Source: Sinohyriopsis cumingii (taxonomy: Eukaryota; Mollusca; Bivalvia; Unionida; Unionidae). Taken from it: a stretch of 64,000 nt of DNA. The notes under the pieces are model-generated. The model was given only the letters and a program-made list of their open reading frames with translations, made no database searches and was not told where the DNA came from. How positions within the stretch are numbered: position 1 is the first letter of the stretch; the number at the start of each line of letters is the position of its first letter. The DNA lies in assembly GCA_028554795.2 (NCBI GenBank), contig CM068838.1:94777974-94841973 (forward strand). Direction: 5' to 3'. The translations under genes were made by a program, and so were the position numbers. Below are positions 1-11,142 of the stretch, one piece after another.

Positions 1-3000
1 CCATCGGCTACATTTCTGAATGAAAAACCAAGGGATGAAGAGACTATTCCGCCTGTATTAGTTGACTGTTCCGGCACAAAGCTTTGGCTAGTACATTAGG
101 TGTCCTAGGATATGGCGAATTTGTATATGGATTTGTTGCTGACAACACCACTTTAAAAAATCCCACACCAGGACACAAAGGTCTTGGTTCTGCCTTGTCA
201 TTTGACATAAGTCACCAATGTAGCATGAGCAAGACACGAATGAGGCACCATTATAGATACTTACAAAGAATGTGCATCAATATCCAAAATAAGGTAATTA
301 CCTGTAGAGAAAAAAGCCCACAGACTGCCTATGCAGTGTCCCCCTCATGAATGGCCCCCCATGACCAGCACCCACCCACCCTTTATGACCAGAATCCCTT
401 GGCACCGACGAGTTTGTGTTCAGAAGTACACCTCAAGAAAGGCCACCCATCTAACGCAACCAGCGGCCAACATTCTAGTGCACAAATGTAAAATAGACCC
501 CTCACAAGGACCCACATTTTATTATCAATATGTGTCCAGAACCAATAGTTAATTATGGTAAGGTAAGTAATCTGATTATCTTTCACAATGTCTGTTTCCA
601 GGTGTCAGGTTTTCGTTACTGGAAGAAGTGTTGACTAAAGTAAATGTACTACTAAGGTTATTATTATATCATTATTGCTGATATTTGCAGGAAATGGGGT
701 CAGCAGTATTTTGATAGATCTTTGGGCTTCACACAGAGGATTTGATTTGGGTTTTTTTCTTAATTGAGAATTATGACCAGGCATAATTGTCAATATCATA
801 ACATGGTAAGATAGAAATCGGGTTAGCAATGTTTTGATAGAGCTTTAGGCATTGCACAGCATATTTTTTTTAAATGACAATTACAACTGATGTAATTGTC
901 AAGATCGTAACATGGTCAGATAGGGTAATAGATTTCATCAATTAACACACACACTCCTCCAGGGAAACAATTAACATTGAACAAACATGGTACCAGACAA
1001 AAACCAAAAAACATGTGACAGTACATGTATCACTTCCTTGATAAGGCATTTTGATTACAAAAGTTTCGCCTGCAAAATTAAATAAATATAAGGTACAATT
1101 AGCAACATAGGAATAAATCATTATAAAACTTTAACATGTCATTATGTAAACAAAGAAAAAATACTTTAGAAGAAAATGTTATTTGACTTGACGAGAATGG
1201 GGAGAGTTCACTTCCCGAAACATTTTATATCGGGAAGACTCAAATAAACAAGATCGTAAAAGATAAGGAGATGATTCTGTAGCAGTGGAAAAATGGAATA
1301 AATAGAAAGAGAATTATTTTAAATACAAATGAACGTATGTACCAAGATTTAAGTAACATTTTTGAATGGTTTTGTAATGTGCATGACAACAGTACCACAC
1401 TCGCATTTCACACCTGAGAATAAGAACTATTAATTAATGCACATTGAAATAACTCTGTTTTTAAGACAAGAAGAACATTTTAATAATTAACGTTACTTTT
1501 AAATGAAGATATTAACTGGCTTTAAGTTATATGTAGTTTTCCTACTATATACAAGTATATACATATCTAACAAATATAGTCCCCCTATGGAAAGGACACT
1601 TTCCTGGTGCAGAAGGGTTGGCAGTATAAGAGGGGGACCACTATACAAGTAAAAACATTTAAGTTGGTATCCAGAAACTATGAATGCCTTTGAATAAAAC
1701 TCACTGATATGCACCCTTTCAAAATAGATTTACACACATATCAGGAGTTTTTAAAAGCATGAGAGACTTCCACGTACATAATATAATTATAGTCCAAACT
1801 TAGTGTAAAGTCACTTGCGCTCCTTGTGCAAGTACCTAAATGTATGACAACCGCCAAGTCCTATACCTAAGGGGATGTCACTCTGATCAACCGCTACATA
1901 GGTCGGCAGACAACTTTTAGCTCCCTTTAGCTAAAATTAGTATCAGGGAGGGCTGGATTTGCGAGGTAGAAGTAGTTCTCCAAAGGTATTATGATTGGGT
2001 AATGTGTTTAAAGAAACAGTGTCACACTAAATGACAACATGAGGGCAATGATAGCATGGTTTAACGTGGTCTTAAAAAGAGTCTATAAAGGTAACAATTT
2101 TATTCAAATTGGCAGAAATTGTACAAATAATGTATACAACCTGTAGAAGAATGACTGTACAACCACAATAAATCCAAAGTGAAAGTTGGATGGTCCAATT
2201 TTAACACTAAGATGTCATGTATTGTCGGTGGTAAAATGTACAATGTCATCAATACAGAAGTGAAGATATGAAACCAGCGACACCCAGCATTGGCAACGGA
2301 AAATAATGGGCAAGAGTTAATGCCCTCTGTCAATATGAGATAAACATAAAGAGATGATTTTCATCTATCAGTAAGGCTGGATTAATAAGTTAATGTAAAG
2401 AGTCTGGGGAACATATTTGAAGGAGAAACAATTGAATTTCATAAATCTGCATGTAACTTATTCAAATTTACAGAACAGAATTGTTAACTTTACTCGGCAT
2501 TACTGCATATGTTAACATGAAGATAGCTTTTTAGAAAAGGTTGATTTAAATTTTGAGAGAGAGGTCTTTAAAACTATGTACCTTTGCTTAAAAAGAAGCA
2601 CTCACTTTTATATTTGAATCCATTTATGTTTGGTTGGTGCCCTAAAATCTGTTTTAGATGTAATCCAACCATGAACTTAACATTTAATGCAGTCATTATC
2701 AAGGATGCCAAGAGGATGGAATTTTTCAATGAAAATCATTTAGAGAGATCACACATCACAGACATGTTAGTACAAATGTATGTCTAGCATTTGCTTCTTT
2801 CTCCTGCCTGTCCCAATCTCCCACTAGTGTGGAAACCCAAACTTATTGCCCAAACTAACTAAAAATTACATGAAATGATCCCATGCCTGTCAGTCAACCC
2901 CCTGGGCTACAATGGCTCCTGCATCCAATAGTCACCCCAATGAACCACCATGGCTCCTGCATCCAACAGTCACCCCAGTGAACCACCACGGCTCATGCAT

Positions 3001-3657
3001 CCATTAGTCATGCTACTGAGCGACCATGGCTCCTATACCCATTAGTCACCACAATGAACTACCATAACTCATGTTTCATTGGTCACCAAACTTACCCACC
3101 ATGGTTCCATTGACCAGGGCTGATTTAATCGTAGGGCTAAAAGCCATACATTTTGGTCACAAGTCTGGCATGCAAACCACCAAGCCAGCACGACTCCTGC
3201 CTCCATTAAGTCATCTCTCTTAGACACCATAGCTTCTGCTTTCATTAGCACCCCATAACCACATACACGAGGGCACATCAGACCTGTTCTAAATTCCCAA
3301 GCCTGCAGACAGTTGCTGATTTACCATCAGTAACTATACTCGAAATCATTAAATATACGAGAGATAGCATAAACATAAGTATCAGCTTCCTTTAAGAAAC
3401 CATGTTTTGCTGAAATATGTATCATTATCCATTTTTCGCAACCATAAGCAAAACCAGTTTTTAAAAAATGAGCGATTTCAAAATAAAGCTTTCTCTCAGC
3501 TAACAGATGATAGTAAGGAAACCTTCAAAATACTTGTTATGTGTACAGGTAGCAAGAGTACTATATACAAACTTATAATGTGTACACACTTGCAACATGG
3601 ACAGGTGATATAACTTGACAAATGCTTTAAACTTGTACAGGTAACAAAAAACTTTAC
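1..3657. other. Mitofusin intron or distal region without recognisable exon
   Basis: This stretch lies downstream of the last mitofusin exon visible here, which ends in a GT donor at 3657-3656 on the minus strand. I found no stretch that continues the GTPase domain, so the following intron probably runs off the left edge. Apart from a degenerate tandem repeat at about 2890-3110, I see only AT-rich sequence and short chance ORFs. Confidence 0.5.
2890..3110. repeat. Degenerate tandem repeat, about 50 bp unit
   Basis: Repeated phrases of the type ccatggctcctgcatccaa, then agtcaccccaatgaaccacc, recur about four times with heavy divergence. It lies in non-coding DNA and I infer an old minisatellite. 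Confidence 0.6.
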
Positions 3658-3762
3658 CGCTTCAACATCCTCCTCATATACCGAGGTGTCCCACCTGTTC
3701 TGAAGAATGAATAAATTTGGTTTTGACAGACGTTCATTCACTTTGTGGAAAAAATTCTTCTC
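3658..3762 (-). CDS. MFN: Mitofusin, coding exon 6 (GTPase domain, G4 motif)
   Basis: This 105-nt exon encodes residues 245-279. It starts after a polypyrimidine tract ending in cag and ends before gtaaag. It includes [20 protein letters not shown] and the G4 motif NRWD at residues 266-269, which gives guanine specificity in dynamin-like GTPases. The upstream exon ends in phase 0 and this one starts in phase 0. Mitofusins are outer-mitochondrial-membrane GTPases that tether and fuse mitochondria. The heptad-repeat and transmembrane parts are not in the window. Confidence 0.9.
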
Positions 3763-4373
3763 CTGAAAACAGAATGAATCAGTCATTATAAAACATTTTT
3801 TTAATAATTACAAACCAAGTTCTTTCAATTGATACTATTCATGCAACAAGCGAAAATTGTACAATGATTATACAGAATTAAACCTACCATTATTTTTTTG
3901 TCTCAACAATCGAAGTCAGTGAGTTTCTTGAGATCATGAACAAACAAAGTCTGTGAATTTCTGATACTGTCTTGAGGTCATAAACAAGCAAGCTCAGCGA
4001 AATTTTGCCTCCTTATAATGCACACAGGTCATAAACAAATAAAGCCAACATTATGTCCCCTCACAACTGTTTGCGGTTATCAGCATGCAAGGTGTGTCTA
4101 AATTAAATTTTCAGACTGAGCCCTCTGTATTCCCCAAACTGTCTGTCAGCACACAGGACCTAAAACCTAATCTTGATGATTAATCTGGTACGTATATACA
4201 GTTTCAAAGGGAAATCTTGAACAGTTTAGATTATTGCTCCAAAAAATGAAAGTGACTGATGGATAGATAGATAAACAGACAGATCTTAAAAGCAAAATGT
4301 ATACCTAGATTACCAGTCATATATATATATATAACAATAATATTAGCTTATGCGTCATATTATACTAGCTTAC
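3763..4373 (-). other. Mitofusin intron 5
   Basis: This intron is bounded by GT (gtaagc after ATG CAG ACA) and AG (ttttcag). It contains a short (at)n run near 4320 and nothing else that I recognise. Confidence 0.8.
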
Positions 4374-4482
4374 TGTCTGCATTAGTGTTGACTCAGCATT
4401 GGACACAAGGACAAAAACATCAGCATCCAGACAGAACTTGTCTATCCAGATGTCCAGGTCTGGTGTCACATCTATTCCTGGA
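4374..4482 (-). CDS. MFN: Mitofusin, coding exon 5 (GTPase domain, G3 motif)
   Basis: This 109-nt exon completes codon 208 and runs to codon 244. Together with the last two bases of exon 4 it gives the G3 motif DSPG (residues 207-210), followed by a segment containing [19 protein letters not shown] and NAESTLMQT, typical of mitofusin. The splice acceptor is cttccag and the donor is gtaagc. Phase matches both neighbours exactly. Confidence 0.95.
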
Positions 4483-4569
4483 CTGGAAGGTAAAATAAAT
4501 ATCTTCAGTAACATCTCAGAAAATTCTATATTTCATATTCATTTCTATAAGATTGCCAAAGCCCACGTA

Positions 4570-5817
4570 AATCTGAATTAAAAATTACCGACACTGAAAT
4601 ATTTTTCAGCCCAATTCAAGTTTATAGGGATTGACATTGATATATGTAATCAGCCCAATAAAAGTTCATAAGTACTGACACTGATGTATGTAATTTAGCC
4701 CAATTCAAGTTTATAAGTATTGACACTGATGTATGTAATTTAGCCCAATACAAGTTTATAAGTATTGACACTGATGTATGTAATTTAGCCCAATAAAAGT
4801 TCATTAAGTACTGACACTGATGTATGTAATTTAGCCCAATTCAAGTTTATAAGTATTGACATTGATATATTAAATCAGCACAATTCAAGTTTATAGGGAT
4901 TGACATTGATATATTAAATCAGCACAATTCAAGTTTACAGGGATTGACATTGAATTTTTTTAATCAGCCCAATTCAAGACTAATAAGTATTGACACTGAT
5001 ATATTTTATCAGCCCAATTCAAGTTCATAAGTATTGACAATGATGTATGTAATTTAGCCCAATTCAAGTTTATAAATATTGACATTGATATATTAAATCA
5101 GCACAATTCAAGTTTATAGGGATTGACATTGAATTTTTTTAATCAGCCCAATTCAAGACTAATAAGTATTGACACTGATATATTTTATCAGCCCAATTCA
5201 AGTTTATAAGTATTGACAATGATGTATGTAATTTAGCCCAATTCAAGTTTATAAGTATTGACATTGATATATTAAATCAGCACAATTCAAGTTTATAGGG
5301 ATTGACATTGAATTTTTTTAATCAGCCCAATTCAAGACTAATAAGTATTGACACTGATATATTTTATCAGCCCAATTCAAGTTTATAAGTATTGACAATG
5401 ATGTATTTTATCAGCCCAATACAAGTTTATATGTACTGACATTGATATACGTACTCAGCCCAATTCAAGTTTATAAGTATTGACACTGATATCTTTTATC
5501 AGCCCAATTCAAGTTTATAAGGATTGACATTGATTCATTTTATCAGCCCAATTCAAATTTATAGGTATTGACATTGATATATGTACTCAGCCCAATTCAA
5601 GTTTATAAGTACTGACGTTGATATACTGAATCAGCCCAATACAAGTTTATAAGTACTGACACTGATGTATGTAATTTAGCCCAATACAAGTTAATAAGTA
5701 TCGACACTGATGTATTTAATCAACCTAATTCAAGTTTATGAGTATTGACACTGATGTAATGAATCAGCCCAGTTCATGTTTATAAGTACTGAGACTGATG
5801 TATTTAATTTAGCCCAA
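4570..5817. repeat. 45-bp satellite array, left part
   Basis: Tandem units of about 45 bp, for example agcccaatacaagtttataa followed by gtattgacactgatgtatg, are repeated with variants such as aatttttttaatcagcac. The unit length is a multiple of three, so long chance ORFs appear on the minus strand (repeats of WAKLHTSVSILINLY). The array lies in mitofusin intron 4. A higher-order pattern of about 135 bp is visible at 4990-5400. Confidence 0.95.
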
Positions 5818-6210
5818 TAATAATAATAATAATGAGGACTTTGTAAAGCACCTAATCTTTAGAAGCTCTAAGCGCTTTACAACATTAGACAACACCTATA
5901 AGATAAGAAACATAATAATATTATTACAAAAATAAACAACATGAAATTAGAAAAACATTAAAAAATGAAAAAGCATGCTGAGAATATTTCAGGTAGAAAA
6001 TATTATTAGGTCTTTAAGTTTGTTCTTGCAGTCGAAATAAGTGAGTTTTGAGAGCCCTCTTGAATGTGATCACTGTGTCTTTGTGTCTAAGTTCAGTGGA
6101 CAATTCATTCCACGTTGCTGGGCCCTGGTATGCAAAAGAACGCTGTCCATATGACTTTGTTTTCATAGTGGGAATAATGAGTATACGATTGTCAGAAGAG
6201 GAGTATTGTC
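5818..6210. mobile_element. Interspersed element interrupting the 45-bp satellite
   Basis: The satellite stops at agcccaat and resumes at aataagtattgac. Between lie an (aat)n run and about 370 bp of unrelated sequence, including a segment with agctctaagcgctttacaac. A microsatellite at one edge suggests a retroposon tail, with the element on the minus strand. I found no clear target duplication and cannot name the family. Confidence 0.55.
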
Positions 6211-6868
6211 AATAAGTATTGACATTGATATATTTACTCAGCCCAGTTCAAGTTTATAAGTATTGACACTGATGTATGTAATTTAGCCCAATACAAGTTT
6301 ATAAGTATTGACACTGATGTACTTAATTTAGCCCAATACAAGTTTATAAGTATTGACACTGATGTACTTAATTTAGCCCAATACAAGTTTATAAGTATTG
6401 ACACTGATGTACTTAATTTAGCCCAATACAAGTTTATAAGTATTGACATATTTAATTAGCCCAATACAAGTTTATAAGTATTGACACTGATGTACTTAAT
6501 TTAGCCCAATACAAGTTATAGGTAGTGACACTGATATATTTAATGTAACCCAATACAAGTTTATAAGTATTGACATATTTAATCAGCCCAATACAAGTTT
6601 ATACGTAATGACATTGATATATGTAATCAGCCCAATACAAGTTTATAAGTATTGACACTGAGTATGTAATTTAGCCCAATACAAGTTTATAAGTATTGAC
6701 AATGATATATTTAATCAGCCCAATTTAAATTTATAGGTACTTACATTGATATATTTAGTCAGCCTAATTCAAGTTTATAGGTACTTACATTGATATATGT
6801 AATCAGCCCAATTCAAGTTTATAAGTATTGACACTGAGTATGTAATTTAGCCCAATACAAGTTTATAA
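6211..6868. repeat. 45-bp satellite array, right part
   Basis: This continues the array at 4570-5817. Units at 6286, 6331 and 6376 are spaced exactly 45 bp and nearly identical, so this end is the more homogeneous one. It ends at about 6868, followed by unique sequence. Confidence 0.95.
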
Positions 6869-7416
6869 GACCAAGACCAAGAACATTTATCTGTATCTGT
6901 CAACAAAGGTGGAAAGGCTTCAATAAGATAACTCCATTAGCATGATTGGTTTATAGACATTTATATTTGTTCTTAATCCGTAACATAACTTGTTCATTTT
7001 GAACTCAAAAGAGGTACACTCCCCCCTTTGGCTGGGAAAACACCACCAAAGTATCCAGGGCATATGTTGGTCACTCCAATCAATTCACCTTTACTTTTTC
7101 TGCAAATGTATACAACTTAAAGTGGGCAGATTTAAATAGTTGCAAAGCGACGTGTAATGAGGCCAAATTCTGAAGAGCGGAAAACACACATGGATGTGTG
7201 TTGGTTGCCTGCAGGTGTGTTTTTCTTGAATAGATATTGCTCAGGACATAAAATCAACTATCATATCCTGCAACTGAATATGTAGTTAAATGGTGGAGAT
7301 CTCAATCAGTTCAAAGATAGCCTTCTGGGTTCTGTATTTTTCATGCTGTTAAGAACAGAGTAATTTATATAATCAGGTAGTTAACATTATCAATTTCTAT
7401 TCCTCAAATATATGGT

Positions 7417-7680
7417 GTGTGGGTGTGTGTGATTTAGATTTAAAACACGGCTTTAACAATTTTCCAGTCATATCGTTACAATGTCTGCAGTGTGGCAGCT
7501 TAAAGTGATGTCTAGCACTAGGGCATCATGTCGCAGACATGTAGCATGATGTCCCACCCAGCCACATTATCCTGACACCAGGCCAACCAGTCTTAACACT
7601 AACCTCTTAATGCTGAGTGCCTAGTGAGGCAGCTGTTAGTACCATTTTTATAAGTCTTTGGTATGACTCAGCTGGACTTT
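7417..7680 (-). mobile_element. SINE family 2, copy A (5' truncated)
   Basis: This is similar over its whole length to the copies at 18551-18867 and 60263-60590: same gt-rich tail, then a core containing gatgtctagcactagggcat and taatgctgagtgcctagtg. It lacks the tRNA-like head. It is flanked by an exact 11-bp duplication, aaatatatggt, at 7406-7416 and 7681-7691, which supports retroposition with 5' truncation. Confidence 0.85.
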
Positions 7681-8029
7681 AAATATATGGTAACAAAGTC
7701 TCTAAAACATGAAAGCAGGTGCACTCAAAATTTAAATCTTGTAAAATTTACTTATAACTGGTGCTCCCAAATCTAAAAGGGGTTGAAAATGACTCCTTAA
7801 GTGGAATTTTTAAGATATGAATATGTGTGCAGAAATACTTCTGTAACAATATCCAAGCCCTTCAAAAGCAGAGATAACTGAAGGAGAATAGTATAAAGAT
7901 GCTGATGGCATCATGCAGAGATGTCAACTCCAACTATTACACAATAAGAATACCAGCTTGAACAAAAGCATCATGTTTAATAGTACTCTTTATTGGCACC
8001 AACAAGTAGGATATGGTTGACTCTTACAA

Positions 8030-8740
8030 CTACTGATCATCAGATCTCATTTAACTCAACCTTTGGTCAGGGAATGTGGTCTTGAATTAAACTTATTGTG
8101 CAAAAAATTACCTTTTCTTATTCGACTTCATCTTGACCTCTGACCCTGAAATCTTGGATCTGTATGCTTCTTTTTTACACTAATAGCACGCAGTCCACAA
8201 AGTTTGGTCAAGGTACTTATTCTAGAACAAAAGTTATTCTACAAAAATGAACTTTACTATCAATCACAAATGCCATAAGCTTTGACCTTTTGACCCCAAA
8301 ATCAAATGACTTATTCCCTACCTAAAGTGCAAGCCACAAACTCTGATCAAGGTATGAGGTCTAGAACTAAAGTTATTATGCAAAAACCAGTTTTGCTTCT
8401 TTCAATCAAAGTAATCAAGACCTTTTGAACCCTGAATTCAATAGGCTTCATCCTTCACCAAAGTGCAAACCATCCTTACACAACAATGTTTGATCTGTGC
8501 ATGTGATTCAAAACTAATGCTACTGTGCATAAACAATTTTCTTCTTGTCAATTACCTTGACCTTTGATGTACTGATCCTGAAATTAATTAGGTTCTTCCT
8601 CCTTACCCTCAGAGCAAGCCACACACTAAGTTTGGTAACTAAATATGGTGGACAAATTGATTTATTATGCAGGAACAATTTTTCTTTTTTTCAAGTCTTG
8701 TAGTTTTAGATCGTCATCAACTTAACCCTTTACCTCATAG
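8030..8740. repeat. Degenerate tandem repeat, about 130 bp unit
   Basis: About five diverged units share the order: cttgacctttgaccc, aagtgcaagccacaaa, a ttggtcaaggta-like phrase, then aactaaagttattatgca. The units are old and poorly conserved. No coding potential seen. Confidence 0.6.
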
Positions 8741-9930
8741 AGCATAGTTACAAAGTGCAGCGCGCTATAAATAGAACACCTGTTACCTATTTGACTCCAT
8801 ATGCATACGGTTGCCTGTGAACTGTTAAGCAATGTAGTGTATGTTACGTTTAACTGCAATTTTAACCATTTTACATTTTTGGTACACATCTATTATATGT
8901 GGAAAAATTTAAGAGTAAAGTCCAATTGTTATAGCTGTGTAATTATTTATCACGGAAGAATTTTTTTATGTGCTTTAAAATCTTGAGAAAATTCATTCAC
9001 CATCATGTCAGTGAGGCCACGTGACCAACCGTAGCTGCCATTTCTCATACTCGAAATTTACAAGTTTTTCATCTGCGTCTTCATCACTAAGTCATCTGAA
9101 TTTGATAATTTATAAAAACTAATTGCTGCCTACATCAATATCATAGCCTTTACCTAGGTTATTGAATCTTTCATAGTTGTGATTCTAATCATGAAAACTT
9201 CGTAAGTACTGAATGAAATCCACGACCGCCATTTTGGAGATTGGAGATTATGATCCAGTTACTTTCAATAGCAGATATCGACCAGTGCATAAACAGTTAC
9301 CACGTGATCTGATGTAGTTGTCATTCGCAGAAATGAATGTAGTATCTAATAGGGGGTTTTCCCCGCAGATGGCTCTATGAAAACCGGCTTAAAATGGCTG
9401 AAGTTTACATCTGAAGTCAAAAGGCGCTTCCATGCGACTTGAGTTGAGGCGTCAAAAGGTGCTTCCATGCAAGTGGTGTAGAGGCGTCCAAAGATGCTTG
9501 CATGAGGTAAAGGGTTAATTTATTGTGCAGAAATGAAATTGGTAATGAACGAACATCAAGCTAGAAAATGGCAGGCAAATAAAAAATTTGAACCTAAACA
9601 TAAAACTAGGAATATTTCACAAATTTCATCACATGTATTCTTTACATCAAATCTTACTGATTTAAAGAAAAAGTCTATAAGGCATTTTTGATGCCTTGTA
9701 TATTCTATTTATGATGGACATATTTGTTTTCAATGTATGATTCTCATCAGCCACTTGTAATTGGACATCTTTCTTGCACTCTTGTATGTGAATCATGATC
9801 CTAAGCTGATGTGATTCATGACTGATCAATATTCATTTGATTTCAGGAAACAAATGACCATGTATGAACTCAAAAAAATAAAACAATCTGATATCACAAG
9901 ATTTTCTGTAATATATATACTGAGGATCAA
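8741..9930. other. Intronic sequence without recognised features
   Basis: This is part of mitofusin intron 4. A short imperfect duplication around 9420-9515 repeats the phrase gaggcgtcaaaaggtgcttccatgc. I see no exon or RNA gene. Confidence 0.5.
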
Positions 9931-9994
9931 GTTATGGTTCAATTACAAAATTACACCTGACCTGAATATCAGAATCTGACAGAATGATCCTAAT

Positions 9995-10228
9995 GGTGTA
10001 AACTGGTAGTTGAAAACAGAAACCACTACCAACCCACACCCACACCCACCTCCCAATCAGGATATCTGTGTTAACAACAGAAAATATTACCAATCCATAC
10101 CCGCACCCACCTCCTAATGAGGATATCTGTGTTAACAACAGAAACCACTACCAATCCATACCCACACCCACCTCCTAATCAGATATCTGTGTTAACAACA
10201 GAAAATATTACCAATCCATACCTACACC
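9995..10228. repeat. 60-bp minisatellite
   Basis: Units contain gatatctgtgttaacaacag, then a ccaatccatacccacaccca phrase, at a spacing of about 60 bp (10061, 10121, 10180). A SINE at 10229-10480 interrupts the array, and a last partial unit resumes at 10481. Confidence 0.9.
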
Positions 10229-10480
10229 GGGGTCCCAAGTGGCCAAGTGGTCTAAAGCGCCCCCCGTTACGGACCACTGCCATTTCACCTCTGTCTACGT
10301 GGCTTCGAGTCATGGATTCGGCCAATGTTGATATGTGAGAAAGCTTGCCAGTAGCTTCTCATGGGTCGGTGGTTCTTTCCGGGGTTTTCCCAGGTTCTTC
10401 TTCCACCATTACTACTGGCTGCCAGGTATAGCCTATCGTGTGCTGAAAAATGGCGTTAAACACCACAACAACAACAACAA
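10229..10480 (+). mobile_element. SINE family 1, copy A (tRNA-derived)
   Basis: The head has a box A-like tggccaagtgg and a diverged box B (cttcgagtc), as in tRNA-derived SINEs. The body contains gaaagcttgccagtagcttc and ends in an (aac)n tail. It is flanked by a 12-bp duplication with one mismatch (catacctacacc at 10217-10228, catacctgcacc at 10481-10492). Two more copies lie on the minus strand at 48629-48850 and about 59905-60133. Confidence 0.9.
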
Positions 10481-10931
10481 CATACCTGCACCAAACTCCA
10501 CATCAGGATATCCATCTGTGTTAAAAACATGAAAGTTATTACTGTACAAGTCATATGGACATTCCAACATCAGTTAATCATGTTTCACCAGGGGCACACA
10601 ACTCTTGTACCCAGACCTCAGTGCTACCAAAATGCTAGATATGGGCTATGATATATATAAGTCGAGTAGCCAAGTGCCACTAAAAGATAATGTGAAACTT
10701 GTATGATTTATCAAAGCATCCCTATAGCAACATTTTATCATAACAATTGTTATGGACACATATGAAGGTTAATTGATAGTTTTTATGCAAACAGCTTCAT
10801 ATTCATGTGCTTTTAATATCCCCCTTTGGTGCCATGAATTTAACCTGGACTGCCAGATTATTTTACAGATTGCCTTATTTCAAAATTTGTTGGATATGGT
10901 GCATGAACGTGACCAATCTCCACTATATTAC

Positions 10932-11053
10932 CTGTCAACAAACACAACGTCTTCCTTCAGCAGACGACATTTCTCTTTCGGCCAGACAATTCTAATCAGA
11001 GAATTGGACTCCAACTTCACAGAGCTGAGGGCATGAGCCAGTTGCTTTATTGA
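10932..11053 (-). CDS. MFN: Mitofusin, coding exon 4
   Basis: This 122-nt exon encodes residues 168-207 plus two bases of codon 208. It contains VKLESNSLIRIVWPKEKCRL and ends with LKEDVVFVD just before the G3 motif. The acceptor is tttccag and the donor is gtaata. It sits only 90 bp downstream (in gene orientation) of a transposon-like insertion at 11143-13390. Confidence 0.92.
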
Positions 11054-11142
11054 CTGGAAACAAATAAAATATGACCATACACTTCACTTAATAAGGGACC
11101 ATTAATATTTAAACTGCATCATTATAAAGTCAAAGGTCAACT

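Noticed and set aside
4622-6449. Minus-strand ORFs with repeated WAKLHTSVSILINLY
   Set aside because: They arise because the satellite unit is 45 bp, a multiple of three. No start context or domain.
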